DNA of 64,000 bases from Agrobacterium tumefaciens (GCF_009649785.1 NZ_WJOK01000024.1:22927-86926), one strand, 5' to 3'. Numbered from the stretch's first letter, positions 1-8,805 are shown. The notes: generated from the sequence alone by a model not told the origin. A program made the numbers and translations.

Positions 1-1253
1 AGCGCCTTCTCCCAACCTTCGCTGGCCGCCATTGCCGTATCCACGCCGGAGCGGGCAATCGCCACCTGCCGGCGGAAATCCGCCAGCGTCATCGGCGTGC
101 CGGGAATACGGCGCATGCGGGCGCGCACCAGAAAATCCTGGTACAGCACGGCGTCGGTTCGATAGGCCGATTGCGGATCGTCGAGAATTTCGACCAGCAC
201 TGCCGCGATCTTCTCTTCGCGCTCCTCCGGCGTCAGCTCCGGCTGACCTGCACGCGGCGACTGCTCCGGTGAAGGACCGGCGGCGGCGGGGGTGGAGCGG
301 GAGAGTTCAGCGAGAATATCGGTTGTCGGGCGCGGCGCTGGCGGCGTGCGGCGCGTGGCGGGTCGCGTGAACTCTTCCGGGTCCGGCGTGAAGATCAGAT
401 CCTCCACATCCTGCGGTGCATCCGGCAGCGGCATGAGTTTCGGCGAGGAAGACCGCGCCGAGGTTTCCACCGCACCGATGACAATGGGCAACGGGCGGCG
501 CGACAGCGCCGGTCCAAGCGCCACGAAATTGCCGCGCTGCAGATCGCGGAACATTTCCGCCTGCCGCCGGTCCATGCCGAGCAGATCGGCAGCGCGCGCC
601 ATATCGATATCGAGAAAGGTGCGGCCCATCAGAAAGTTCGAGGCTTCCGCCGCTACGTTCTTGGCAAGCTTGGCAAGGCGCTGCGTGGCGATGACGCCCG
701 CAAGCCCGCGTTTACGCCCACGGCACATCAGATTGGTCATGGCGCCCAGCGACGCCTTGCGCGCATCCTCGGTCACCTCGCCGCCGACGGAGGGCGCAAA
801 CATCTGCGCCTCATCCACAACGACAAGCACGGGATACCAGAATTCGCGATCCGCATCGAACAGGCCGTTGAGGAAAGCGGCAGCGGCCCGCATTTGCTGT
901 TCGATATCAAGACCTTCAAGCGTCAGCACGCAGGAAACGCGGTGCTGGCGGATGCGGTTGGCAATGCCCGCAAGCTCGGCTTCCGTGCGCTCTCCATCCA
1001 CCACCACATGGCCGAACTTGTCGGACAGCGTGACGAAATCACCCTCGGGATCGATAATGACCTGCTGCACCCATTGCGCCGATTGCTCCAGGAGCCGGCG
1101 CAGAAGGTGTGACTTGCCGGACCCGGAATTGCCCTGCACCAGCAAACGCGTTGCAAGCAATTCCTCAATATCGAGCTTGGCCTGCTGCCCGCCCGATAGG
1201 GTTCCCATGTCGATGCCGACCTGCAATGTTCCGTTCCTCGTGCTGCATGTCAT
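1..1253 (-). CDS. HerA-like / DUF87 ATP-binding protein (3' end beyond left edge)
   Basis: The minus-strand frame stays open from about 1253 to the left edge, giving roughly 417 codons without the C-terminus. A Walker A motif, GNSGSGKS, lies at about residues 41-48. It is followed by an IIDPEGDF segment, as in HerA/FtsK-like hexameric ATPases of the DUF87 group, whose members pump or remodel DNA; the substrate here is unknown. The start is uncertain. ATG at 1253 keeps the N-terminal beta segment (TLQVGID) before the Walker A region, while ATG at 1208 would remove it. The two long plus-strand frames across this region are shadows. No partner nuclease (NurA type) is visible next to it, so a DNA-end-resection role cannot be claimed. 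Confidence 0.75.
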   Translation of the reverse strand, partial: MTCSTRNGTLQVGIDMGTLSGGQQAKLDIEELLATRLLVQGNSGSGKSHLLRRLLEQSAQWVQQVIIDPEGDFVTLSDKFGHVVVDGERTEAELAGIANRIRQHRVSCVLTLEGLDIEQQMRAAAAFLNGLFDADREFWYPVLVVVDEAQMFAPSVGGEVTEDARKASLGAMTNLMCRGRKRGLAGVIATQRLAKLAKNVAAEASNFLMGRTFLDIDMARAADLLGMDRRQAEMFRDLQRGNFVALGPALSRRPLPIVIGAVETSARSSSPKLMPLPDAPQDVEDLIFTPDPEEFTRPATRRTPPAPRPTTDILAELSRSTPAAAGPSPEQSPRAGQPELTPEEREEKIAAVLVEILDDPQSAYRTDAVLYQDFLVRARMRRIPGTPMTLADFRRQVAIARSGVDTAMAASEGWEKA

Positions 1254-1352
1254 CCGGCCGATTCCCGTAACGGCGGCCGAACATGCTCTTTACCAAAAAA
1301 TCACCAATTGCGTCTGCCCCGTGCCGATAATGCACAGGCAATTGCGCCACAT

Positions 1353-2240
1353 CTATGCGGCCCCGGACGAGACGCGCGAAAATGATAGCCGCCTGCCGAA
1401 CACATTCAGCATCAGCCCGATGATGACCAATGCGGCACCGACCACTTCGAAGACGGTAATATGCTCCGCAAAAGCGAGATAGGCGCTGACGAAACCGACA
1501 ATCGGCACCAGCAGCGAAAACGGTGCCACCGTTCCGGCCGGGTAACGCAGAAGCAGGTAACTCCAGATACCCGCGCCGACGATGGTCGCACCATAGGCCA
1601 TGTAGATCACCACGAGAGCCATCGTAGGCGTCGCATTGTGCAGCCCTTCCGCAATCGCATCAGGTCCCTCCACCACCAGCGAAAGCAGCACCAACGGCAG
1701 AACGGGTACAAGGCTCGTCCATGCGACAAAGGAGACCGCATTCACCTGGCCGATGCGGCGATTGACGATGTTGCCGCAGGCCCAGGCAATGGCCGAGCCG
1801 ACGCCCATCAGCAGCGGTATCAACGCTGCAGCCGTCATGCGCTCCACGCCGATGACCGCCAGCCCGCCAAAGGCAACGATTGCGCCGACGATCTGTGACG
1901 GCAACGGCCGCTCGCCGAGAAACACCACGGCCAGCGCCAGCGTGAAGAAGGCCTGCGACTGCATGACGAGCGAAGCAAGCCCAGCCGGCAGGCCGAGCTT
2001 GATGGCCGGGTAAAGCAGGCCGAATTGCACGAAACCCATCGCCATGCCGTAAACGATCATATGCCGCCACGGCACATTGGGTTTGGGAAGGAAGAACACC
2101 AACGGCACGGCTGCAAACAGATAGCGCACCCCCGTCAGAAACAGAGGCGGCATGTCGGCGACGCCGATCTTGATGGCAACGAAGTTGAAGCCCCACAAAA
2201 ACACGGTGATCAGGGCAAGAAGAATATGCGGCAACGCCAT
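1353..2240 (-). CDS. eamA: EamA-family (DMT) exporter, probably O-acetylserine/cysteine type
   Basis: This 295-aa inner-membrane protein has about ten hydrophobic segments arranged as two EamA repeats. It aligns by eye with E. coli EamA (YdeD) over its whole length: WGFNFVAIKIG near the N-terminus, PAGLASLVMQSQAFF in repeat one, AWACGNIVNRRI at the start of repeat two, and PFSLLVPIVGFVSAYL near the end. E. coli EamA exports O-acetylserine and cysteine; that this one does so is inferred. The ATG at 2240 (MALPHILLAL) is preferred over the upstream ATG at 2306, which would add a charged, non-homologous leader. A LysE-type exporter lies 37 bp upstream on the same strand, so the two may be cotranscribed. 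Confidence 0.8.
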   Translation of the reverse strand: MALPHILLALITVFLWGFNFVAIKIGVADMPPLFLTGVRYLFAAVPLVFFLPKPNVPWRHMIVYGMAMGFVQFGLLYPAIKLGLPAGLASLVMQSQAFFTLALAVVFLGERPLPSQIVGAIVAFGGLAVIGVERMTAAALIPLLMGVGSAIAWACGNIVNRRIGQVNAVSFVAWTSLVPVLPLVLLSLVVEGPDAIAEGLHNATPTMALVVIYMAYGATIVGAGIWSYLLLRYPAGTVAPFSLLVPIVGFVSAYLAFAEHITVFEVVGAALVIIGLMLNVFGRRLSFSRVSSGAA

Positions 2241-2277
2241 TTTGTTATGTCCGAATTTCAGGCGATCGACGGGCGTT

Positions 2278-2916
2278 TTACGCCGAAACCGCCCTCTTCC
2301 AGCCAAATGTAATGAGACCGGCGCCGATCAGGAGACCGCCGCCCGTGCGGTTGACGATGCGCTGAACCTTGGGTTTGCGGATCGTATTGCGGGCGGCACT
2401 TGCCAGAAGTCCATAAAGGGCCGCATTGCAGCTGGCAAGCACAAGGAATGTCGCTTCGAAAATCAGCACCTGCGGCCAGAAAGGCAGCGTCGGCACCAGA
2501 AACTGCGGCAGGAAGGCGACGAAGAAGACAATGCTCTTGGGGTTCAGCGCCGTAACGACATAGGCATGCAGGAAGATTTTGAGCGGCCTTTCACGGCCGG
2601 TTACGCCTGCGGCTTCACCACCTTCAACGCCAACCGGCGAACGCCACAGCTTGATGCCGAGATAGATGAGGTAAGCCGCGCCTATCCATTTCAGACCGGT
2701 AAAAAGGGCCGCCGATGTGGCAAGCAGCGCGCCGAGCCCCAGCATGGAGGCCGTCATCGCAGTGAAATCACCAAGCGCCACACCCGTCACCGTCGCGGTG
2801 CTCGCCTTGCGTCCATGCCCCAGAGCATAAGAAATCACCAGCAGGATCGTCGGCCCCGGAATGGCAAGCATGATGGCGGATGCGGCCACGAAGGCCAGCC
2901 AGTTCTCCAGTGGCAT
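2278..2916 (-). CDS. LysE/RhtB-family amino-acid exporter
   Basis: This 212-aa membrane protein has the typical LysE/RhtB start: a short N-terminus, then a hydrophobic segment with the IPGPTILLVI signature near residues 19-28. A GLKWIGAAYLIYLGIKLWRS segment follows at mid-length, and NPKSIVFFVAFLPQF after it. The family exports amino acids and related metabolites across the inner membrane; the substrate cannot be read from sequence. The open frame runs on upstream to 3069, but the ATG at 2916 (MPLENWLAF) matches the family length. The upstream in-frame part encodes what looks like the tail of a degraded HigA antitoxin (see the pseudogene). The downstream neighbour is eamA, also an exporter. 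Confidence 0.85.
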   Translation of the reverse strand: MPLENWLAFVAASAIMLAIPGPTILLVISYALGHGRKASTATVTGVALGDFTAMTASMLGLGALLATSAALFTGLKWIGAAYLIYLGIKLWRSPVGVEGGEAAGVTGRERPLKIFLHAYVVTALNPKSIVFFVAFLPQFLVPTLPFWPQVLIFEATFLVLASCNAALYGLLASAARNTIRKPKVQRIVNRTGGGLLIGAGLITFGWKRAVSA

Positions 2917-3361
2917 GATGCAATTTCCCCCGTTCGGTCTTTGGAGCAAGCCACCAAAAGCGCCCGGTATCAAGCCAGATTTTCGGGGACTATGCCGCTT
3001 TGTCATCCAGCGGACGACAGGCTGCTGCCGCAGCTTCATCGCCTGTGCAAGATCGTAATTTGACGGCACGGCAAGCCATGCCGCGCCGCGCTGCCCCCTG
3101 CCCGCTCCAGCCGCAGGGCAAGATCAGGGGTAACGCCCGCCTGGACGTTCCCGAGAATAGTGCAACGCGCTATATGCCAGGCCTTTCCGCAGCTTCCGTT
3201 ACGGAAAACTGAAGTGCGGCAATGAACTCCTCGCAGACGCGCCGTGGGTGGACGACGGGTCGAGTCCCGCATGACGGAGGCGCGCATTTCGAACATCATT
3301 AGAAGTGTGAAACGTACGACGGAGCCTCCCCGGCATTTTCTCGCCGGAGAGACTGTCGCCA
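2917..3361. other. Intergenic region with antitoxin remnant
   Basis: This 445-bp gap lies between the LysE exporter start and the DUF1127 gene stop. It holds the HigA-like remnant (about 2998-3167). Around 3265-3295 there is a short stretch whose minus-strand translation reads RHAGLDPSS, a phrase often produced by degenerate intergenic repeats of alphaproteobacteria. I see no intact gene, tRNA or clear terminator here. Confidence 0.5.
2998..3167 (-). pseudogene. Remnant of a HigA-like antitoxin (HTH), frameshifted
   Basis: On the minus strand, one frame (about 3167-3060) reads TILGNVQAGVTPDLALRLER followed by AGGSAAR. This resembles the second half of the HigA/VapI-type helix-turn-helix, where antitoxins have an NGxAGVSPxMAxRLEKA stretch. 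The expected continuation (WLxxQxxYDLAQA) occurs in another frame as AWLAVPSNYDLAQAMKLR, ending in PVVRW at about 3085-3000. The join therefore needs a frameshift near 3080. I see no N-terminal half and no HigB toxin nearby. The second frame happens to be in phase with the LysE exporter gene. Seen: the two blocks in two frames. Inferred: that they descend from one antitoxin gene. Confidence 0.55.
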
Positions 3362-3601
3362 TCAAAACCGCGGCGCCCAGTAAGGAGGCGCCCACTCCCG
3401 CCGCATTTTGCGGTCGGACGGCTCCAGGCCGATATCATCCAGAAGACGCTCCGGCAGATCGGAAAGATCGGTCGGCGGCGGGCGCGGCACCATTGCCGCG
3501 ACGAGAACCGCTTTCAGGGTTTTCCAGACGCCGAATGTGACGAACAGGCGGTCGACCGCATCCGGCAGCGCATATGCTACCAATGGTTGATTTTTCTGCA
3601 T
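3362..3601 (-). CDS. DUF1127 domain protein
   Basis: This 79-aa protein ends in the DUF1127 signature: LSDLPERLLDDIGLEPSDR at about residues 46-64, after a hydrophobic, weakly helical N-terminal half. In agrobacteria and other rhizobia, DUF1127 proteins are small, often Arg-rich, RNA-linked or stress-linked regulators; this one is of the longer kind. The ATG at 3601 (MQKNQPLV) is chosen over the upstream ATG at 3700, because the extra leader is Arg/Pro-rich and looks non-coding. A 31-codon ORF with a strong ribosome-binding site lies 157 bp upstream on the same strand and could share its transcript. Confidence 0.75.
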   Translation of the reverse strand: MQKNQPLVAYALPDAVDRLFVTFGVWKTLKAVLVAAMVPRPPPTDLSDLPERLLDDIGLEPSDRKMRREWAPPYWAPRF

Positions 3602-3758
3602 GGGAAATCCGTCCCGGCGCGGCGAAGCAGCCAGGTCCTTTATCGATGATAAAACGACATGCAGGAACGGCGGGCGCAACACGCGGTAGCGCGGACGCAC
3701 AATTCAGCTGTCAGACGAAGTGAAGATGCCAAACGGCAGGGAAATCAGGCAGGAAGCC

Positions 3759-3854
3759 TTATCGGAGGTCGATGCCTCGGGACATGTAACCGCCGACGAC
3801 CATGCCGGAAAAGCCAGACATGCCGGTAAGGCGCATATTCATATAGTCAGTCAT
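3759..3854 (-). CDS. Small ORF, 31 aa, strong Shine-Dalgarno, unknown function
   Basis: A minus-strand ATG at 3854 is preceded by AAGGAGG with about six bases of spacing, one of the best ribosome-binding sites in the window. It opens a 31-codon frame: MTDYMNMRLTGMSGFSGM, then VVGGYMSRGIDLR and TAA. The peptide is rich in Met and Gly, has no Cys and no long hydrophobic helix, and ends in a short basic/acidic tail. I do not recognise a family. It lies between the DUF1127 gene and murI, all on the minus strand. The Shine-Dalgarno quality, not homology, is the evidence for translation. It could also be a leader peptide for the DUF1127 gene. Confidence 0.5.
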   Translation of the reverse strand: MTDYMNMRLTGMSGFSGMVVGGYMSRGIDLR

Positions 3855-3981
3855 TCCACGCCTCCTTTTTATAGCGGTTACAGACAAGATGTATCTTACA
3901 CGAGATGCCGGACGCGACAAGAGGTCGCAATCTCGAATTGCAAAAGTCCGGCAGAATAGATGCAAAAATGCAACAAGCCGT

Positions 3982-4803
3982 TCAGCTCAGCGAGACGCTG
4001 AGGCCAAAACCCTGCATCAGCCGCCGTGTGGCGAAATCCGGCTTGCCGGAAGTGAAGACGGCGAAATCGAAACCATCTGGATGCTCCGCATCCTGCGGCA
4101 GTGGCACCAGGTGGCGCGCGCGACGGGCAATCGCTTCCGCCGGATCGAGCCAGTCCACCGGCCATGGCGCCAGCCGGCGAAACACATTGGCCATGAAGGG
4201 ATAATGAGTGCAGGCGAGAACAACGATATCGGTGCGCTTGCCGTCGTTATCGATGAAGCAGGGCTCGATTTCCGCCAGCACGGCTTCATCGGAGATCGGT
4301 TCGCCCCTGATCCAGCTTTCGGCCATACGCGCCAGATTTTCCGACCCCACGAGGCGAACATGGCATTGCGTGGCGAATGACTGGATGAGATCGCGCGTAT
4401 AGGCGCGCTTGACGGTGCCGGGTGTTGCCAGCACGGAAACGAGACCGGAACGGGTACGTTCGGCCGCAGGTTTGATAGCTGGAACGGTGCCGACGAAAGT
4501 CATATCAGGGAAGCGCGCCCGAAGGTCGGCGCCTGCCAGTGTGAAGGCGGTGTTGCAGGCAATGATGCAGACTTCAGGGCTATAGTCTTCAAGCAGCTTT
4601 TCGAAGAGCGAAAGAATGCGCGCTTTCAGCGCCTCCTCTTCCCAGCCGCCATAGGGGAAACCGGCGTCGTCGGCCACATAGATGAAACCGCGCTCGGGCA
4701 TCAGCACGCGCGCCTCGCGCAGTACCGTCAGCCCGCCAATGCCGGAATCGAATACCAGCACCGGTTTGAGAACATCGGCCAGAGCCTCAGTCGTCTTCAG
4801 CAT
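3982..4803 (-). CDS. murI: Glutamate racemase
   Basis: This 273-aa cytoplasmic enzyme interconverts L- and D-glutamate for peptidoglycan. The N-terminal [11 protein letters not shown] motif is at residues 18-28. The two catalytic cysteines lie in ACNTAFT (Cys83) and ACTHYPF (Cys199), the two-base arrangement typical of the family. The first motif has Phe where many homologues have Ser. The start ATG at 4803 lies inside the end of the trmJ-like gene (17-bp overlap), so the two are probably translationally coupled. Length and motifs are normal. Confidence 0.95.
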   Translation of the reverse strand: MLKTTEALADVLKPVLVFDSGIGGLTVLREARVLMPERGFIYVADDAGFPYGGWEEEALKARILSLFEKLLEDYSPEVCIIACNTAFTLAGADLRARFPDMTFVGTVPAIKPAAERTRSGLVSVLATPGTVKRAYTRDLIQSFATQCHVRLVGSENLARMAESWIRGEPISDEAVLAEIEPCFIDNDGKRTDIVVLACTHYPFMANVFRRLAPWPVDWLDPAEAIARRARHLVPLPQDAEHPDGFDFAVFTSGKPDFATRRLMQGFGLSVSLS

Positions 4804-5629
4804 TCTCCCCAGCCCTCTCCGACAATGGTCCCTCCGCCGTTCCGGCCCGGCCTGCCTGCTTAGGCCACTGCCGGGGAAAACGATCGAGTGACCTGATCAC
4901 GCCACGGAAAACACTGATTTCCTGCTCGGAAAAGCCGCGTCTCGACAGCACCGCACGCAGATTGTCCACCATTTTCGGCTTTTTTTCGGGCGGATGAAAA
5001 TATCCGCGCGCATCGAGCGCCTCCTCAATGTGTTCGAACAGGCCGAAGACCTGTTCCTTGGTCGAGGGCCGCTGCTCGATGGGCTGGAAAAGCGTCTCGT
5101 CCAGATCGTCCATGCCGGATTTCATCCACTCATAGGACATCAAAAGCACGGCCTGCGCGATGTTGAGCGAGGCAAAGGCGGGGTTGACCGGAAATGTCAC
5201 GATCTCATCGGCCAGCGCCACTTCTTCATTGGTAAGGCCCCAGCGCTCACGCCCGAACAGGATGCCGGTTCTTTCACCCGCCTTGAACTTCGCGCGCAGC
5301 GTGCCGGCTGCGGTGACGGGGGCACGAACCGGTTTGAAACCGTAACGCTCCCGCGCGGTCGTGGCATAGACGAAATTGAGATCCTTGATCGCCTCTTCCA
5401 GCGTCTCGAACACCTTCGTCCCGTCGATGACATGATCGGCCTTGGAAGCGGCGGCGCGCGCCTTCTCGTTCGGCCAGCCGTCACGCGGCTTGACGAGGCG
5501 AAGTTCGGCAAGACCGAAATTGGCCATTGCCCGTGCCACCATGCCGATATTTTCGCCGAGCTGCGGTTCGACCAGAATGATCGCCGGGCCTTCCGCCACA
5601 AGTTCAAGCTCGCTGTTTGTGCCTGCCAT
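4787..5629 (-). CDS. trmJ: SpoU/TrmH-family RNA 2'-O-methyltransferase, TrmJ-like
   Basis: This 280-aa protein has the three SPOUT knot motifs: [20 protein letters not shown] near residues 24-43, [16 protein letters not shown] at mid-protein, and the [12 protein letters not shown] segment after it. A C-terminal extension of about 100 aa follows. This is the TrmJ layout, whose members methylate ribose 32 in tRNA anticodon loops using S-adenosylmethionine. The start is ATG at 5629 ([10 protein letters not shown]). The longer frame to 5761 runs through an intergenic repeat and is not genuine coding sequence. Its end overlaps the murI start. Another TrmH-type substrate cannot be excluded. Confidence 0.85.
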   Translation of the reverse strand: MAGTNSELELVAEGPAIILVEPQLGENIGMVARAMANFGLAELRLVKPRDGWPNEKARAAASKADHVIDGTKVFETLEEAIKDLNFVYATTARERYGFKPVRAPVTAAGTLRAKFKAGERTGILFGRERWGLTNEEVALADEIVTFPVNPAFASLNIAQAVLLMSYEWMKSGMDDLDETLFQPIEQRPSTKEQVFGLFEHIEEALDARGYFHPPEKKPKMVDNLRAVLSRRGFSEQEISVFRGVIRSLDRFPRQWPKQAGRAGTAEGPLSERAGENAEDD

Positions 5630-5639
5630 CGTCGTTTTC

Positions 5640-5750
5640 CAGTTTCTGAAGCGCCGCATCGATTTTTCAGGCCGATGCGCTTTATGGTTTTCGCGCATTT
5701 CCAGACTGAAAACCGGTCGCCGCTTTTCCTGAAAATGCTCTAAATCGCGC
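5640..5750. repeat. Rhizobiaceae intergenic repeat (GAGCATTTTCAGGAAAAGCG type)
   Basis: Read on the minus strand, this stretch contains GAGCATTTTCAGGAAAAGCG, then ACCGGTTTTC and GGAAATGCGCGAAAACC. I recognise this as the short imperfect palindrome repeated between genes across Rhizobium, Sinorhizobium and Agrobacterium chromosomes. It sits directly upstream of the trmJ-like start and keeps one frame open by chance, which is why that gene can look longer than it is. Such repeats can fold as RNA stem-loops. The exact borders are approximate. Confidence 0.7.
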
Positions 5751-5804
5751 TTCACTGGCACAGATCGGCGCCAAAATCAAAGCCGGGGCAGGCAGAACGC
5801 CCTG

Positions 5805-6335
5805 TTATTCGCCCTTGATGATCGCCGCCATCTCTGCGCGCAGCGAATCCCTGCCCTCGTCTCCAACCCGGTGAATGTCGCTGATGACAGGCTGGCCGTT
5901 TTCCTCGATGACATCGAAATGCACCTCGTCGACCGTTGCCTTCATCTCTGCCTCATCCATGCAGGCCCAGAGCTTGAACTTCGCCGTCACGTCAGTCACG
6001 CCGTCCTTCACCTCACCGGGCGTTACCGAAACATCCACCAGCGGACAGCCATCCTGCGAGTTGGTCACCACATCGTAGCCGAAGGGATCGCCGGTCTCGC
6101 CGCTTTCCGCCTCGTAGGCCGGCTTCTTGGAAGCTTCGCGGTATTGGGCAACGAAGTCCTTGCTGAACAGGCTGGTCAGCATGTCCTCGTCGAAGATGTA
6201 TTTCCAGTTTTCCGCATCGCCGGACCAGTTCTTGACGGTAATGTCCATCACCTTCTGGACGGGATCGGCGGGGCCGGCCGCAAGGGCGCTGTGGGAAAAG
6301 AGGACGGCGGCAGTCAGAAGCAGAATATTCCGCAT
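5805..6335 (-). CDS. Secreted/periplasmic hypothetical protein
   Basis: This 176-aa protein begins [20 protein letters not shown], a clear Sec signal peptide with likely cleavage after about residue 20. The mature part is acidic, contains two cysteines (DGCPLVD and LWACMDE) that could form one disulfide, and looks like a single alpha/beta domain of the kind seen in DUF3828-like or NTF2-like secreted proteins; I do not assign a family. The ATG at 6335 is preferred over 6455 because it opens the signal peptide directly. It is divergent from icd, with 216 bp between the starts. Its function is unknown. Confidence 0.7.
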   Translation of the reverse strand: MRNILLLTAAVLFSHSALAAGPADPVQKVMDITVKNWSGDAENWKYIFDEDMLTSLFSKDFVAQYREASKKPAYEAESGETGDPFGYDVVTNSQDGCPLVDVSVTPGEVKDGVTDVTAKFKLWACMDEAEMKATVDEVHFDVIEENGQPVISDIHRVGDEGRDSLRAEMAAIIKGE

Positions 6336-6551
6336 GATGTGATCCCGGAGGTAGGCCCGACGCGCGGGCGAAGCGATTCGCCTGACTGTATTCCGGCAAT
6401 ATGGTTTGGCAATGCGCAAAGCGTTATTGCACCGCGCCAAAAAAGCGCCCCCCATGGCTTTGCCTCAGGCGCGCGCGATGCTATAGCCGCACCGGATATT
6501 TTTCCGAATACCGGCGTCACCAGGCGCCACAGCTTCGAAGGTGAGGAATTC

Positions 6552-7766
6552 ATGGCAAAGATCAAGGTAGCCAATCCAGTCGTCGATCTCGACGGCGACG
6601 AAATGACCCGTATCATCTGGCAGCTCATCAAGGACAAGCTGATCCTGCCATACCTCGATCTCGACATCGAATATTATGACCTCTCGGTCGAAAACCGCGA
6701 TGCTACCAACGACCAGGTAACCGTCGATGCGGCACATGCCATCAAGAAGCACGGCGTCGGCATCAAGTGCGCGACGATCACGCCGGATGAGCAGCGCGTC
6801 GAGGAATTCGGCCTGAAGCAGATGTGGAAGAGCCCGAACGGCACGATCCGCAACATTCTGGGCGGCGTCATCTTCCGCGAGCCGATCATTTGCAAGAACG
6901 TTCCCCGCCTCGTTCCCGGCTGGACGAAGCCGATCGTCGTCGGCCGCCACGCCTTCGGCGACCAGTACAAGGCAACCGATTTCAAGTTCCCCGGCAAGGG
7001 CAAGCTGACGATCAAGTTCGTCGGTGAAGACGGTCAGGTCATTGAAAAGGACGTCTTCGACGCTCCGAGCGCTGGCGTTGCACTCGCAATGTACAACCTT
7101 GACGAATCCATCCGCGAATTCGCCCGCGCATCCATGATGTACGGCCTGATGCGCAAGTGGCCGGTTTACCTGTCCACCAAGAACACCATCCTGAAGGCCT
7201 ATGACGGCCGCTTCAAGGACATCTTCGAAGAAGTCTACCAGACCGAGTTCAAGGCGAAGTTCGATGAAATCGGCATCATCTATGAACACCGCCTGATCGA
7301 CGACATGGTCGCCTCCGCTCTGAAGTGGTCCGGCGGTTACGTCTGGGCCTGCAAGAACTACGATGGCGACGTGCAGTCTGATACGGTTGCCCAGGGCTTC
7401 GGTTCGCTCGGCCTGATGACCTCCGTTCTCCTGTCGCCGGACGGCCGCACGGTTGAAGCTGAAGCGGCACACGGCACGGTCACGCGCCACTACCGCCAGC
7501 ACCAGAAGGGTCAGGAAACTTCGACCAACTCGATCGCTTCGATCTTCGCCTGGACCCGTGGCCTCGCCCACCGCGCCAAGCTGGACGACAATGCAGAACT
7601 CGCAAAGTTCGCAGCAACGCTCGAAACCGTCTGCGTCGACACCGTCGAAAGCGGCTTCATGACCAAGGACCTCGCGCTCCTCATCGGTCCGGACCAGCCC
7701 TGGCTCTCCACCACCGCCTTCCTCGACAAGATCGATGAAAACCTCAAGACGGCGATGGCGGCTTAA
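6552..7766 (+). CDS. icd: NADP-dependent isocitrate dehydrogenase
   Basis: This 404-aa TCA-cycle enzyme oxidatively decarboxylates isocitrate to 2-oxoglutarate with NADP+. It belongs to the homodimeric, eukaryote-like IDH subfamily common in rhizobia. Markers are [20 protein letters not shown] at the N-terminus, [12 protein letters not shown] (substrate serine region), [20 protein letters not shown] (metal-binding Asp region) and [15 protein letters not shown] (NADP site). The ATG at 6552 is preceded by an AGGTGAGGAATTC-like stretch that can serve as ribosome-binding site. The upstream in-frame extension to 5871 is a shadow of the neighbouring gene. A strong terminator follows. Confidence 0.97.
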   Translation: MAKIKVANPVVDLDGDEMTRIIWQLIKDKLILPYLDLDIEYYDLSVENRDATNDQVTVDAAHAIKKHGVGIKCATITPDEQRVEEFGLKQMWKSPNGTIRNILGGVIFREPIICKNVPRLVPGWTKPIVVGRHAFGDQYKATDFKFPGKGKLTIKFVGEDGQVIEKDVFDAPSAGVALAMYNLDESIREFARASMMYGLMRKWPVYLSTKNTILKAYDGRFKDIFEEVYQTEFKAKFDEIGIIYEHRLIDDMVASALKWSGGYVWACKNYDGDVQSDTVAQGFGSLGLMTSVLLSPDGRTVEAEAAHGTVTRHYRQHQKGQETSTNSIASIFAWTRGLAHRAKLDDNAELAKFAATLETVCVDTVESGFMTKDLALLIGPDQPWLSTTAFLDKIDENLKTAMAA

Positions 7767-7804
7767 AAGAACGGGGCACTGCCCGTTTGAAATATCGACA
7801 AAAG

Positions 7805-7837
7805 GAAACCCGGCCGCAACGCCGGGTTTCTTTTTTT
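7805..7837 (+). terminator. Intrinsic terminator of icd
   Basis: A perfect 10-bp stem, GAAACCCGGC/GCCGGGTTTC (7805-7814 and 7821-7830), has a six-base loop and is followed by seven T residues. It lies 38 bp after the icd stop. Confidence 0.93.
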
Positions 7838-8101
7838 GTTCACAGTATCTTGCTTAGATGTTGCACTAGGCGCAGACTTCGATTCCACAGCGTGCCGCAG
7901 TCAGAAAAATAAAAATATATAGCTGAAACAGCATAAAACGACACATAACTTGTCCGGCACAGTCAAAAATTCATGTGGTTACCAGCGCGATCCTTCGGGA
8001 AAACAGATAATGCTGTGGACTATAAAAACGCACCGTGTCAGCGCGAACTGCGCGCGGGTTTTCAATGATGCTTTTGCAATTTTGCTTGGGGAGGCAAAGC
8101 A
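7838..8101. other. A+T-rich intergenic region upstream of the GST gene
   Basis: This gap between the icd terminator and the glutathione transferase start is locally A+T-rich around 7900-7930 (AAAAATAAAAATATATAG). It probably carries the promoter for the downstream gene, but I cannot place -35 and -10 elements with confidence. I see no ORF or repeat in it. Confidence 0.4.
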
Positions 8102-8728
8102 ATGAGTGAATTGATCTTCTACACCAATCCCATGTCGCGCGGACGCATTGCGCGATGGATGCTCGAGGAAGTGGGCGTTCCCTACAAGACAGAGATACTG
8201 GGCTTCTCGACGTCGATGAAATCGCCGGCCTATCGGCTGATCAATCCGATGGCCAAGGTGCCCGCCATCAAACACGGCGACACCATTGTCACCGAAGCGG
8301 CAGCGATCTGCGCCTATCTGGCGGATGCCTTTCCGGGCGCCAACCTTGCGCCGACGCCGAAAGCGCGCGGACTTTATTACCGCTGGATGTTTTTTGCTGC
8401 CGGTCCGTTGGAAATGACAACCAGCATGAAGGCGATGGGTTTCGAGGTGCCGCAGGAAAAGCTGCGTATGGCTGGCTGCGGCAGCTATGCGGATGCGATC
8501 AACACGCTCGAACGTGCCGTCAGCGAAAACCGCTTCATTGCCGGCGATCACTTCACTGCGGCGGATGTCTATGTAGGTGCCCATGTCGGCTGGGGCCTGC
8601 AGTTCGGCACAATCGAAAAACGTCCGGCCTTCACGGACTATATGGCGCATCTGACCGACCGCCCCGCCTTCAAGCGGGCCACCCAGCTTGACGAAGCGGC
8701 AGCGAAGGATATGCAGGCGGCGGGTTGA
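8102..8728 (+). CDS. Glutathione S-transferase family protein
   Basis: This 208-aa cytoplasmic protein has an N-terminal thioredoxin-like domain. YTNPMSRGRIARWML at residues 7-21 supplies the likely Tyr/Ser glutathione-activating region, KVPAIKHGD near 53-61 holds the conserved cis-Pro, and TEAAAICAYLAD has the Glu-Ala pair that binds the gamma-glutamyl group. The C-terminal helical domain contains the FTAADVYVG N-capping-box motif near 152-160. The family conjugates or reduces substrates with glutathione; the substrate is unknown. It stands alone on the plus strand. Confidence 0.9.
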   Translation: MSELIFYTNPMSRGRIARWMLEEVGVPYKTEILGFSTSMKSPAYRLINPMAKVPAIKHGDTIVTEAAAICAYLADAFPGANLAPTPKARGLYYRWMFFAAGPLEMTTSMKAMGFEVPQEKLRMAGCGSYADAINTLERAVSENRFIAGDHFTAADVYVGAHVGWGLQFGTIEKRPAFTDYMAHLTDRPAFKRATQLDEAAAKDMQAAG

Positions 8729-8805
8729 GGAAACTGACAGGCATTTCGCCTGAAAGCGGAGCACCAGCGCTCGCAAGGGTTACAAAACGGATTTTGGAAG
8801 CGGGC

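Noticed and set aside
292..1482. 396-aa plus-strand frame
   Set aside because: It is the opposite-strand shadow of the HerA-like ATPase gene, Arg/Ser-rich without any domain, and runs into the EamA gene.
3265..3295. RHAGLDPSS-type translated phrase as a gene fragment
   Set aside because: Phrases of this kind arise from degenerate alphaproteobacterial intergenic repeats; no ribosome-binding site or domain supports a protein. Similar worn sequence occurs near 15450 and 33136.
6465..7571. 368-aa minus-strand frame
   Set aside because: Antisense to icd, whose sequence and length are unambiguous.
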